NCBI RefSeq assembly: GCF_036324505.1
Contig: NC_086356.1
Location: 10,478,744-10,542,743, forward strand
Reading direction: 5' to 3'
Origin: Eleginops maclovinus
Taxonomy: Eukaryota; Chordata; Actinopteri; Perciformes; Eleginopidae
Length of the DNA: 64,000 bases
Under the pieces are notes generated by a model. That model did not search any database. It worked only from the letters and a program-made list of their open reading frames with translations, and was not told the origin of the DNA. Positions 1-62,199 of the stretch are shown here, piece after piece. Position numbers and translations under genes: made by a program. Numbering within the stretch: the stretch's first letter is position 1; each line of letters opens with the position of its first letter.

Positions 1-729
1 TTCTGGTTCTTGGGTGTTGATCTTGCAAACTGTCACTACCCCACCCTCCTCCAGGAACAGGGTCAGAGGGTAACCGTACCCCTTGTAGCACATCCGAAGA
101 GCTGTGGATACTCCTTCAACATTACACAGGGAGGAAATGACAATTAGATGGATATTAATCTAACTTCTTAGTAAACTGTGTTTGAACTGATTATTTATTG
201 TTTCCTTTAAATTCACCTGGAGTTGTGCTTCCTCCAAAGATATTGAGGCAGTCCAGCAGAACTGTGAGGTTCACCTGAAACCCCACCATATCTTCCTTTA
301 TGGTGAACTCCTGGAAGATTTTAGACTGGAATAAAAGACGAGAATTGTCAATCTATGTCTAAATGTTACTCTCAGGACTCTACTATATATATATTAGGGT
401 TCCTCTGGTTCCTGATGACTCTGATGGATGTCCTTTAAAGTATGACCATTATAATTATTAGGAAACCAAGATTCCGATACCTCAAAATAGATCTAAAAAT
501 CATAAGGATTATTAAATATGTAAAGCGATCCCACCTGAATGAAGGCATTGGCCTGCAGACATTTGGAGTCCTCCACAGTGACCTTCAGACCATTGGGTGT
601 GGCGTTGAAGATGGCATGGTCTTTGAAGGTGATGGCTTTCAGTATGTTAGACAGATTGCGAGCATGATCCAAACTTGCCACTAAAACGTACTGTTCATCT
701 TCGCCTTGTGACTGGGTTGACAGAGGCAT
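1..729 (-). CDS. rad1: RAD1 checkpoint clamp subunit, first three coding exons (partial)
   Basis: Rad1 is one of the three PCNA-like subunits of the RAD9-RAD1-HUS1 (9-1-1) clamp, which is loaded at damaged DNA in the nucleus and activates ATR signalling. On the minus strand three coding exons are visible: 729-535 (65 codons, from the ATG), 325-217 and 113-1. Each junction has a GT donor and AG acceptor, and the reading frame carries through (phases 0 and 1). Recognised stretches are LVASLDHARNLSNILKAI and NGLKVTVEDSKCLQANAFIQ in exon 1, NLTVLLDCLNIFGG in exon 2, and LRMCYKGYGYPLTLFLEEGG in exon 3. These are characteristic of vertebrate RAD1 and its first sliding-clamp fold. About 139 residues are present; the human protein has 282, so the C-terminal half lies outside the window. 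The start was chosen because MPLSTQ matches the family N-terminus. The gene is divergent from the C18orf32 homologue. Confidence 0.94.
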
Positions 730-1318
730 TGTGGCTGTAATGAAGACACAAAGGACTTTACAAGAACGTTTAGACTAAAGAAAATGTTCAGGAGGGTACA
801 AAACTGCACACAACTATAAAAAACCCAGCCAGTTCAGGTATATTTTGGTGCATACCGGATACCATTTTCATTGAAAATCAGGGGCGAACAAATAAAAAGG
901 TTAAACAGTGCCATTCATGCACGAAGCTGTCATTTAGCTGTCTGTAATTGACTTATTTAAAGCAAGGCTATAGGATCACAGTTACTAAACTACGTAAATA
1001 TATCACTGAGGCTACCTTCGGTGCAACGTATTGTTGACTATTTCCGGTGAATACACCTTATAAAAAATGTAACTTATACTGTAATAATGTGTAAGAGACT
1101 TACACAGTTGTAAATCAGTATCTCGTGTGGTTGTTTTGAACTGGAAAGGCGCCCTGCTATGTAGCAGCTTCCGCTTCTCTCTTCATTACCGGAAGTACGT
1201 TCTGCGCATGTGTGGATATAGACTTCCAGAGACTTCGCAGCAAAGACCAAAACACAGGAGAAATATCCTGTCTTCAGCGGCAATACGTGACAAAAGTGGT
1301 GTGTTGTGATCCACAGAG
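730..1318. promoter_or_regulatory. Divergent promoter of rad1 and the C18orf32 homologue, with the latter's 5' exon
   Basis: Only about 1.3 kb separates the rad1 start codon (729, minus) from the next start codon (2044, plus). The interval has housekeeping-type motifs: ACCGGAAGT at 1188-1196, a full ETS/GABP-type site; TTCCGGT near 1043-1049, an ETS site on the opposite strand; and CTGCGCATGTG near 1201-1211, which resembles an NRF1 half-site. No TATA box stands out. The likely non-coding first exon of the plus-strand gene ends at 1318, where CACAGAG meets a GTGAGA donor. Transcription start sites are not visible and the boundaries are inferred. Confidence 0.6.
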
Positions 1319-2007
1319 GTGAGAATTAATAGTCAGTTAAGGTTGTATGGCTTAAAACATGCTGTTAAGTCTGTAAGAGGTATAATACCCCATGTCAAAT
1401 GGCAGGTAGCTAGCATTAGCTGCTAACAGTCAATGATGACGGTGTTCGCTTATGGATTATTAAAACTAAAATGAGTCTCTTAAACAGCAGTTTTACTGAC
1501 AGGTCGCTGGTTTACAAACCCGACTGCTTTGTGAACTAGTAGATTAATACATAATACAACTTGTTACTAGATACAGAGAAAATATTAAGAGGATACATGA
1601 TGCTTGTTTATTCCTCCACGTGAAGCTATGTCCATCATACAGTCCTGGTTGTCTAAAGCTCAGTACAGAAGCTCTAACATACATCACTGCACTGTGAATG
1701 ACAAGTGAAGATTCATATTTTGATGTTGGGCAGAATCAGAGATGGGTGAGATTATGTTAAAATGTAGTCAGTTTCTGAATACAAAATAAATTACATTTTT
1801 CTGTTTTGTTAAAATGAACATTGTCCATTTAAATAACGAAAGCATGTGAACAAATCTGAATAGCAGCCACCTAGAATCATCCCCGGTCCATAACAAATGA
1901 CTGAGAGAAAGGCACAATACTATTATTGTTTTTCTTCATGTTGTTGTTTTTGTTGTTGTTGTTTTTTATATTTATTTGTTTAAGTCTGTGTCTTATCCCT
2001 GCTTTAG
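1319..2007 (+). other. Intron 1 of the C18orf32 homologue
   Basis: The intron runs from the GTGAGA donor after the non-coding exon to a pyrimidine-rich CTGCTTTAG acceptor at 2007. It includes a T/TTG-rich tract at about 1925-1980 and short GCTAGC/TTAGC motifs near 1410-1430 of the kind scattered through fish repeats. No coding potential is seen. Confidence 0.6.
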
Positions 2008-2684
<677 letters not shown>

Positions 2685-2975
2685 CAGCTCTAAATGTTTA
2701 GAATGCATCGTAAACAGTGTAAATATGGCAGTTATATAATATAGAGAAACTATAAATTAATTTATCATGTTTTTTTGAGCGATTGGTTTTTAATAACCTT
2801 CCATATTGTCCTGACTTGTATGTATTTCTTTTCCCATTTGTACAACATTAACTTTAAGAGATTGGTAATAATTGATATACTTTCCTTGTTAATCATGAAT
2901 TGACTTATACATTTACTGTGTTGATTATTCGCTCTCTGTGGAACAGTTTTGCTAGGTGGATCTTGTAGTTTAATG

Positions 2976-2989
2976 AATAAATAAATAAA
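2976..2989 (+). terminator. Overlapping polyadenylation signals of the C18orf32 homologue
   Basis: Three overlapping AATAAA hexamers lie about 290 bases after the TAA stop, the probable 3' end of the small plus-strand gene. Confidence 0.6.
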
Positions 2990-3546
2990 AAAACCTTCAT
3001 ATAAAAAAAGATGCTCATTTATTGATCCTAAGCCAAGGTGAACCTTGGGCTTCCTTACTTCATATTTTAATGTCAATAAGGGTTTGATTTTTGTTGTATT
3101 TTGTGATATTTTAAACTATATAAAATAGTGTCATTATAATATCTGTAAATATATTGTTTAAAATGTATCACTGTAATAAGTCTTTAATGACAAATTTGAA
3201 AGAAAACATATTAAAGCATTTGTTTACATTTTTGCCAAAAATAGTCACACAAAATGTAAGTATATAAATGAATACAAACACACCTGCATGTTATTTATAA
3301 CACATTAATACATCCTGTGTGTGTTATCACTGTTAGTGTGATATTTTTCAACTGAGTTTAATTAATGTATAAAGGACATATTTTATTTTTATATTTAAAA
3401 TATGTTTATTGTTTGAACCCATATGAGTTTGCTGACTCATCTAAAAAGTGCATGGATCTTGTAATCATTCTATTCAGCCAATATAGATGTGATACCAGCC
3501 TGTTTTCAGCGTGTACCTCAGAAGTGGTTACAGCATGTACATAGAA
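2990..3546. other. AT-rich intergenic spacer, C18orf32 homologue to dym
   Basis: This is strongly AT-rich DNA with many TTTAAA/ATATAA runs. I see no gene, transposon end or structured repeat in it. Confidence 0.5.
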
Positions 3547-3598
3547 AATCTAAGTTTAGATCAGACCCTGTGAATCTAAGTTTAGATCAGACCCTGTG
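3547..3598 (+). repeat. Perfect 26-bp tandem duplication upstream of dym exon 1
   Basis: Two identical 26-bp units (3547-3572 and 3573-3598) abut without spacer. Each carries the dyad ATCTAA-GT-TTAGAT followed by CAGACCCTGTG. The pair lies just before the GC-rich dym promoter. Confidence 0.9.
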
Positions 3599-3876
3599 GA
3601 TCTATTTGCCCTATTTCTATCTGCGACGTCACCGACGTAACCAACACCAACGTCGTCATTACGCAAGGGGTGACGACGTGGAAAACATGGTGGAGAGGAG
3701 TATGTAGAGTAAACTTAATTGTCGCAATTTAGCTACAGTTTCAAGTGTTTGCACACTGAAATTACACTTTATTATCAAAATTGGACAGAATTCTTAATTT
3801 GGGGAAACAACAGTCGCCTTTTAACGGTCCTGGGAGTAGAGAGAGCCGCGGTAACTACGAGAAGCATTTCTGACAG
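3599..3876 (+). promoter_or_regulatory. dym: dym core promoter and non-coding exon 1
   Basis: The region changes from AT-rich spacer to a CpG-containing block with several ACGT cores: GACGTCAC near 3625, GACGTAA near 3634, ACGTCGTCA near 3650 and TGACGACGT near 3672. These resemble CRE/ATF sites. A YY1-like AACATGGTGGAGAGG lies near 3684-3698, where YY1 sites often mark the start of TATA-less genes. The exon probably starts close to this point and ends at 3876, where TGACAG meets GTAAGCGG, a strong donor. The start site itself is inferred. Confidence 0.6.
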
Positions 3877-4703
3877 GTAAGCGGTCAGGTGATAGAAAAC
3901 AAGCCATGAATGTTAGCTACTCTCTGGACACTGAGTAATAAAACGCCAAAAGTGAACATGAAATGTTCGTGAGTCAGTAACTTATCAAGCTATGGTTTTA
4001 TCTAGTGTGAGTGTCACTACACCGTGTTTACAGTCACACTTGCCAAGGCTATTTCTTGCACTGGAAACAGGATGAGCTAGCTAACGTCATACAAGTTGCT
4101 TAACTCAAGGACCAAATGCAACTGGAGAGGCTTGAGATATCACACTTGGAAACTCATTCATTATTACACAAACTCTCAATTTTGTGGTAGCTAGCAATAG
4201 ACAACAAGACGTTAATAAGAAAATGGCATGTTTCGCTCAGCACAGCTCAAATCTGTGGCTTTTTGTGTGACTATTGCTGTGTAAAGTGCACCTTCTCTTT
4301 GGTTACCACAATTGTGTGCTTATAGTGTTATCAATTTTCTGGGCAAATGTTGGTTCGCTGGCTACACTTGTGTGCTAAAGGTGTGTCACACAAAACACAC
4401 GTCCTTGTTCCTATGTTGTATCCTGTAATGAACCTGACCTCTTTTAAATGAATATACTGTATGTTAGGATGGATGATTTAGCTTACTTGATGCAAACATG
4501 GATAATGGGTCATTTGAAGTCGAGAGTAGGCTCGAAATGAAATATTTGTATTATATCATCCTGCGCAGTGGCTTAGACATACATAGTTTGTTATCTTTGA
4601 TGGCATCCATAATTGAAGTATACTCTACCCAAGGATTTGGCATATGCCTGGTGAAGAAGCAAGAACAGTGGTGAGTCTGGCTGAGTGGAGCCAGTAGAGA
4701 GAG
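3877..4703 (+). other. dym intron 1 and 5' part of exon 2
   Basis: Follows the non-coding first exon. No gene or recognisable transposon is seen. Several short GCTAGC/GTTAGC motifs occur, as in many fish non-coding sequences. Confidence 0.5.
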
Positions 4704-54167
<49,464 letters not shown>

Positions 54168-55266
54168 GAAACCATGAAGCAGATGTGCGTGTGTCTTCAT
54201 CCCCGTTCAATATAAGGAAAAAAAGAAAGACTGAAGGCATGTGTGTGTTTGTTTGGGTGGGTGTGCGCGCATTGCCCTTTATAGTATGTGCACGCTGCTT
54301 TGAAAGTGCCTCGACCTTGTACAGACTAGTGTTTCTTTTTATGCAGCACAACCTCTTTCTCCATCATATCATAATAAATCCTCTGCTTCTACACTGTGAA
54401 GCTTCATCTGCACTGGTTAACTGTTAACGCAGTGGAGCCCACTTATATACAGTCAGGCCTGTGAGGATTATCTATTTAACACCTGAGCAGCGTCACCTGT
54501 TTCTGCAACACACGCCGAGTTACTTCAGTTAGACATTTTGTTATTGTGAGGAGCTCAGCACACTGGCGAGGGATAATCCAACGGTTTTTTTTTCTTGCTT
54601 ACAAAGAAAAGGTCAATTAAAACACGCGCACCTCAGTGTTACACTGCTCTGGTTCTTCTACCCTCTGCACTGAATGCTACTCAAGGCTTGGAAATCATAC
54701 AACACACCTTTATGAATAACTTACGTAATACTGAGTTTCTCATTATTACCGTTTTATTTTGACCTACATTGTTCTCTGGATACAGGTACGATGGGTATGT
54801 ATAAAATATTTTTGTTTGTCAAATCCATTTTAGAAAAAGGTCATAGAAAGCGAGAAAGTTATCCCCTACAGAAAGTCTGATGTTTTTTTATAACATGCAT
54901 GGCTTTCAGATTAGACTCCACCAGTGTTTATTGGTGGAGACTTCCATTATCCCACATTGGTTATCATAATACTGATTACTGTTTTTTAGTCCCTGGATAA
55001 TATGAGCGGCCCACAGGACGATGATTCATGTGATTTCATTGTTGCTTCCAGTTTTGACTTTTCCCTGTCTTTGTTGTTTCCATTTTTTCCTGATGGTAAC
55101 CAAAGCAACAACCTAAAATAGGACGAAGTTATTAAACATCCCGTCCTCTGTGCATAATTACAGATGGCTTTTTGATTTGTCACTTTCTTTGCATCTTTGA
55201 CTGGAGACTTCGTATTAAATTATTTATTTTTCATGTATATTGTTTTTTTATATATGAAGCCCCCCC

Positions 55267-55447
55267 AATAAATGTAAATGGTGGTAGTAGTAGTACTGAA
55301 ACAAGTACTACCAATGAGAGAAAAAACAGTGGTACTATACTTTGATTCTTCCCAGGTGGGAAACTGGCTTTATATTATTACATATAATATGACAACAGCT
55401 GTCATTTTTGTGGCGAATATTACTTTGGAAATAGGAGTTTAAATAAA
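55267..55447 (+). terminator. dym: Candidate dym polyadenylation signals
   Basis: AATAAA occurs at 55267-55272 and again at 55442-55447, giving a 3' UTR of about 1.1-1.3 kb after the TGA. Which is used cannot be told. Confidence 0.5.
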
Positions 55448-58400
55448 AATATGAAATCAAAGTAAATGAAGTGTCATGTGGTTCTTCAGCGAAGTGAAAT
55501 ACTATACGATTACAGAAAGAATATAGACGTAAAGGATGAGTTTATTTGACTTTCATGAGCTTTAAAGATATTACTTATTGGTGCATTGACACAGATAGTC
55601 AGGCAGACTATACAGTACAATACAGTTAGCTAATCCTACAGTATTGATCGTTTCATCAAACACTTGCCAAGATAGCAGAGTTTATTTTGCAAAATGTCAA
55701 GCAATGCAATGTTTTGTGTGACTGTCTTTAATTTGATTCAACCAGGTGGATGTTCTCGTCACGTTTATGGAGGGGCCTAAAGAGGTAAAACTGCCTTATA
55801 TTTAACAATAAGAAGGTACACTTACAGGAAAGTTGTATTTGTCCTTCCCTTTTCCAGCAGCAGTTCCCAACAAGGGAGTTGTGGGAAGGAGACAGCTGCT
55901 GTTTAATTTTTCCATTATTGGAAAATATTGACATGTTGACTAATATTTCACTGCATACACTTCATCAGGGCTTCTTTGGCTTGTATTATTTTCATCTACA
56001 GTGCTTATTTAACTCTGCACAGACAACTCGCATGAAAAACTCCTAAAGACAAGTAGTCCCATGCTCTTTATATCTGTATCATAGAATAACAATCAACTTT
56101 AACAGTGTGTGTTTCTCGTGTCTAATTGTTGCCTGTTGTGGTCATGGTTGCAGAGGCAGCAGAGTCATAGGCATGAAACCACTTCGGGGGGGAAAGTTTA
56201 TGGCACAATGGCAACCACTGTGTCGCTGGAGCTCCCACTTCCTAAGAGAATTTCATGCTTTTCGTCTCTATTGTATTGATTTTCGTGCCTGAAATTCTCT
56301 CATTTTCAACGACAATGTAATGGATGCAATTTGATGCAAAGAACGGCCCATTTTCAACGAGGGGTCGTCAGTAGGTTACAGTGAGGCTGCTTGCTCGAGG
56401 ACAAATTATCCGGGCTTTTTCTCTCTGCACCAACGCTCACCTGCTTCAAGCTTCATTATCCACAGCCAGATGGTCGAGGGGAGGTTTTCACAAAGTGACA
56501 TGGCCCTCCTTGTACCATCATGGTGTGGGGGTCACCTTACCATGGGCTCCCGTTTCAGGTGACAGCAGGGAGACGGATGGGGCAGGGGCTTCTGGGATGG
56601 GTAGTTTATTTATTCTTTACAGGCTGGTACATTTTCATCAAGGTCTAGGTGAGATTGTGGGGCAGCGTGGCTCCAGATGCAGAGGTCACACCCAGATCAG
56701 CGTCAGAAGTGTAAAAAGTAGGGCACTGGAGACCAGTTTGCTGAAGTGGCTCTGTACTAAGTACTGGTTGCCCCTAGTGACACGGAGCTCATTAATATGA
56801 CAGATTACCACGGTTACGCTTGAAGGTCGTTAGGTTCAGTGGTTTTAGGATTAGGTCACAGCCAGCGGGAAACTCGTTTGAGGACTTGAGGACAGCACCA
56901 AGAGTTAGATATAAATAAATAAAAGTAAGCACAGACAAACACTTACTGTCGTTCCTTCCTACGCTGGAATGAAAACAAAGTCTCAATGGGTTGGACCGTC
57001 AATGGAAAATGCAAAAAGAGATATAAAGAAGAGACAGACTGGCTGTATTGTACTCTTGATGTCTGCAAGATATCAGCAAACCTAAGTATAGCAGTCATGG
57101 GTGACAGAAAGGGAACAATATCTGGTCACCTCACCTATGGAAAACCTTTGAAGTCACAAACCAAAGATATTATCAAAAGTATGATGCTCTTTCATAAAAA
57201 TATTTTGTTTTACATTAACCAAAGTCCCTGCCAGATATTTAACATCATTTTTTTACATTTGAACTCAAAACTAAAGGCAGTTGTAGAAAGATTACCTTTT
57301 ATTCATTACCTAACCCTAACCCTTAAACTGCCTCAACTATTGAATCTGTTTTTAATATTGCTTGTGAAAGTAGCAATACAGCTGTTTGCGAATGTGGACA
57401 ACCATATACAATAATCATTCAATATAAACTCTTAAGAATGAAAAAGGTACCAGGGAGGAGGGCTTCAATGTTTGTTAGAGCACTATTATGCAGCTCAGCC
57501 AAGGCCTCTCGTGCTTGTGTGTTATTCTGCTTAGTGAAAGAAGTAAGGGCTAGCAATGTATAGGATCCAATTTTAAGGAATTGTTTCACTATTCAAACAG
57601 CATTTGGACATAGAAAGTATAAATATATATTCCCTAAATATTTGGAAAGACACTCAGAAATGATGCATTATTAAAGTCACTCATCTTCACTACAAGTAAA
57701 AATGTTGGCATGATGGTAGAAACCGGAAAATATTAAAGTGGTCACCAAAATGATATAATTTTTCATGGAATCCACAAACATCCAGACCACACTTAAATCA
57801 TTAGGTTTGAAATATATTTTTTCCATTCATCTGGCCTTAGCACTCTTACTGTACATGTAGACCAATTAAACATATGCAGATCTTTCAAATTGTTTCCCAT
57901 TAATGGCCTATAAAGAGAACTGGGTCACTGAGGCCTCCAGCTACTTTTATAAAATGTCACAAATAGAATCCCTGAGTTAAAACCAGACTAAATAAATGGG
58001 AATCTAACGTGATCTGTTCTATACAGTGTCATCAACTAGATACACACTTTTATCAAACAGCAGCTATTGGACATGAATCACTTCAAGAAGATGTTTTGCC
58101 AAAACTTGTTGGAACAATGATGTATCACAGTGTTTCATCCTAAGTTTGATCCATCTGAAAAAGTTTGGATTGATTGATTATATATTCTCTTTTTATTGAT
58201 TGACTAGTTTCTGCATTGCTCAGGAATACAACTTTTAATTTGTAAGAGGCAGAATATGGTATTAGTGTTGGGAGCCGCTGCCTTAGGACAAACATTTACA
58301 TTCCTTTTTGTCATTTTTGATTAACAGGTAAATGCTAATTTGCCTCAGGTTTCTAATGACATCTGAAGGTAAGGCCCGTCGCTCCTTGTGATGTAAATTG

Positions 58401-60538
58401 TCTGTATTTACAGATAACATGGGTGTGAATCCTTGTTGGAACAGGTTTTCAGATCCTACTGTTTATAATTTAACTTATAGAAAAAGATTGTGATTTATGT
58501 ATTCTTAATTTCAGATTTTGGCTAACACTCTTCAATAGACAATGACTAGACTTGTTTAACAGTCAGTTTAAATAGCTTTTTGATTGTGCTTTTCCGTTTG
58601 AATAAGTTAATTATGCAGATAACTGAAATGAGTCTTGAAAAACATTTAAAACTTCCTGTCTCTGAATCACTAAGATCTTACCATTGCTAATACAAATGTC
58701 CTTGTGCTAGTAAATATATATCCATCATCCATTTTCTGTATTATGGAAGTTATATTATACATTGCTTTTACATGCTACAAATGACTGCTATTTTGTATAA
58801 AAGTTAAAACAATTACCTGAAAGGTGGATACTAATACCAAGACGTTCAATAAATAGCTATAGCAACCAAACAAACATTTCTATCTTAAAGCTTCTCAGTT
58901 GTAAGGATGTTCTGCCTTTATTGTCAATTTTGAAAATGCAATGAATATATTTAAGTGTTGGAGTGTTTATCTGACAGTAGAAGTAATTTGATGACATCCC
59001 CTAAGGTCTTTGAATATTTTAGTGCCCATTTTTTTCATGACGTTTTATAGACTACACGATTAATCGATGATGAAAGACATAATTTGCCCGATTGCTTTTC
59101 TTTTAACACCCTGCCCTGCTGTTGAGATAATGTGTGTGATGTGCAGCTCTAGCATATGTCTTTCTCTGCACCCTAAGGTGTAATATCATTGACCAATGTC
59201 TTCAGTAGCGTTTCGGTTCACTTGACATCGTAATGTGTCACTTTGTGGACTCATGGGATGAGCCTTTCTGTAATGTCAGCAGCTCTTATAATGTCGAAAT
59301 ATATTTGACTTACTTGCACTTTCGGTTAAAAATGTTAAATAAGTAGAAATGTCCTAACTTAGAAATAAATACTCATTAACCCCAGTTTAGATAGGGGAGA
59401 GAAAAGGTTGACCTTTGACTTATAACCATTCATTGAAGGGTAATCTTAAAACAGTGTATTGCAGCTAACTAACAATTTAATCTTAGGTTTTTGTGGTTAA
59501 GTCAGTTGTGTATTTTTTTTTCTCTAAACAATACAATAAGAACAGAAGTATATCCAGCTCGTCAATTTTCACCCCAGGATTTTTTCTATGTAATATAATT
59601 CTGCACTGACATTTACCAATGTGAGTGTTTTTGCACCTTCCTGACAAGATATCAGATGTGCGTGTGGTAGAAGAATATCTTTTATATTTTAAATTAAACT
59701 TATTTGTATTGTTCTTATCTTAGCAATAGCAAGCTCCCTTTGTGCCATCTTCAGCCTATTCTGAGCACTGTGGTTCAGACAGAATAAGCCTCTATAATTG
59801 CATATGCATGACCCCTTGTCTGGAGGCAGTCACTGTGTCAATAAATTATAGTAAAGGCCAGGACTGCTATCTAGAATATGAATCATCTTTTTCTGCGATA
59901 AGGCTGTTCTATCATACTGCATGCACTCTTTTAAATCAACTCTGTGGACTTCCTGATAGATAATTGCTGGGGCAATTAAATAAATTCATGCATGAACACA
60001 AAATTGAATATTTATACAAAATATCGTATTATATTATATACTATGTTATATTATATTAAGTGATATGCGGTGGGGTTTGCAATGAGTAATGCTAAGTATG
60101 GTCCAAACATGGTGATTAGGAAATGATTGATAAAACTGTCTTGCACATTTATTAAGACCAGAATGCAGACAGACTCTTGCAGCCAGACTGAAATGGAAAA
60201 TGGTTAGATAAAATTGGCTACTTCCTGGAGTCTGGAGAATAGTCACACACACAAAAGGAAGGGCAGGGAGATGTAGAGAGAGAGAGAGAGGGGAGGGGAC
60301 AATGTGCGTCTACAGCCACTTCCACAATTCCTCTGACAGAGCTTTTCCCTTGACTGATTGCTTCCAGACTACCTTAAAAAGCGTTGCAGTCCTCTGAACC
60401 GTTTGGGCTCTTTGCGTTGCGCCTTGCGCGGCGCCAGTGGGGGATCCTGAGACCATGTGGGGATGAGCTATTGACTACCCCCCCCCCCACACACACACAC
60501 TCTACACGCAGGCGCACGCACACGCTCAAAAACACTCT

Positions 60539-60539
<1 letters not shown>

Positions 60540-60633
<94 letters not shown>
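60540..60633. repeat. (CG)n(CA)n microsatellite
   Basis: CGCGCGCG runs straight into an 87-base CA repeat; a shorter impure CA/CG stretch precedes it from about 60490. Alternating purine-pyrimidine throughout. Confidence 0.95.
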
Positions 60634-60635
<2 letters not shown>

Positions 60636-60919
60636 CTCCTCCCTCCGTTGCCCGACCCTGCACATCTCATCATTATCAGCCATCCACCCCCCTGCCCTGC
60701 AGCGAAACTGGCTCACTGACACATTAACATACTGCTGCCTGCACCTCCTCCCCTGGACTACTGTCTGTCTAGGGAACACAATTAGGCTACGGAGGAGACA
60801 CACGCATTCACATTCGAAAAAGGCATTCATGTTAATGCACTCAGTGTAGGCTGATGGAAGACTCTGCATGCACTAGGTATCTGGTTGAAAATGTAGGGTA
60901 TTTTGGCATAGTGGTGTGA

Positions 60920-60972
60920 GTTTGGTGTGTTTTTGCCGTGTAAAGCAATTACACGGCAAAAACACACCAAAC
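60920..60972. repeat. Perfect 24-bp inverted repeat with 5-base loop
   Basis: Arm 60920-60943 begins GTTTGGTGTG and ends CCGTGTAA; arm 60949-60972 is its exact reverse complement. The loop is AGCAA. Confidence 0.95.
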
Positions 60973-62066
60973 CCATACAATTCAATATGCATCACTAATA
61001 ATATAAGAACAGTGTGTCAAAACATGGCTTTTTTTATTGTAGTTGTATGTAAAAATGTAACTGCCACAATGCTTGTTAGTGCAGCCCATGTTACTTCACA
61101 TAATACGGTAAATGGATCAAATCAAACCCTCATGCCTATCATAATAAATATGGATTCAGCTGATAAAGAACCACTACTGGCAGGCAGGAAATTGATCCTC
61201 AGCCGATGGATCGTTTAAGTGTATTAATAAAGAGGGGTGGAAACTATTGTGTTGATAATTAAGGAGGACAAACTCAAAAAACACTTAAGTCCCATCTGAA
61301 AGACAAACGTCCAGCGGGAGGCAGCAGCACGCTCTCGTCTGTGTTTCGGACATGTTCACTTTTTGACTTTGCTGCCCTAAATCGGGACTCGCAGGCACAA
61401 TGTATCTCTCACCCTTTGGTTGTCTTGGTAGACAAGCAAAATCTTAACAGCTATTTGGTTAGTTGTGCTTAATGATAGTGCGAATGATGGCTGAAAAGTC
61501 TCAACCAGGGCATACAACCCAACAAAATAAAACAAGTGAAAACTATTCTGACTGATCATCATAACAATCGGGAAAATATGTATTATGAGATTATACGGTC
61601 TATTGAGGTCCATATTCAAATATAATTGATTTCCTTCTCCATTACGCCATGGGCTATTTACCATGAACTAGAAGCATCATTTTTATAGTGTGAATATAGG
61701 GTCGGTAGCCTATCACTAATTAAACACTGGTACGCCTTAACAGGGATCAGATATTAATTGAACTAACATTTCAAAAGATAAAAACGTTTCTTGTTTTTGT
61801 ATTTTATTAATCTCGTTCAGTAGTGCTTATGCGTGAAACTTGCGTAAAAATAAACCAAAACGTATAGGACCAACATAATATTCGTTAAATTAACCACAAA
61901 ACAACCACTAATGTCTTGTAACAATCAGGTATAACATAATCACTTGAATTAAAAGTGTGTTTCTTTTGACCAAACTTAGTTTTTCAACCTTGTCCTCTTA
62001 TTTAAAACTTTTCAATTTGTTAACTTTCTCTGGGAAAATGTTAACTTTCCAACTCCTTTTTAGGTC

Positions 62067-62158
62067 TGTGTGCGCGCGTGCGCGCGCTGTGGGCTTGTTG
62101 TTTGCGCAACACAATCACATTTCTTTTAAGCGACAGGGTGTCTAGACACACACGTGAC
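62067..62158 (+). promoter_or_regulatory. smad7: smad7 promoter: Smad-binding element, E-box and C/EBP-like site
   Basis: In order: an alternating GTGCGCGCGTGCGCGCG tract (62067-62087), the palindrome TTGCGCAA (62102-62109, C/EBP-like), the palindromic Smad-binding element GTCTAGAC (62140-62147) and the E-box CACGTGAC (62151-62158). Mammalian Smad7 promoters carry the same GTCTAGAC palindrome, bound by Smad3/4 as negative feedback in TGF-beta signalling, and an E-box at which TFE3 has been reported to cooperate. No TATA box stands out. The transcription start is inferred to lie shortly downstream. Confidence 0.82.
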
Positions 62159-62199
62159 CGGGCGCGTCAATGCGCACTGGAGACGGAGCAAGGGCACCC

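Larger units (their letters stand above)
55460..62060. other. Intergenic region between dym and smad7
   Basis: A 6.6-kb spacer with no recognisable gene. Features: CCTAACCCTAACCC near 57309-57322; an AT-rich stretch from about 57.4 to 59.6 kb; a compact non-repetitive block at about 59740-59970 that may be regulatory; CA/CG-rich alternating sequence at 60480-60633; and a perfect hairpin at 60920-60972. Since smad7 lies downstream on the same strand, this is its upstream regulatory territory. Confidence 0.55.

Noticed and set aside
57309..57322. Telomere-like CCTAACCCTAACCC
   Set aside because: Only about two units; too short to mean an interstitial telomere block.
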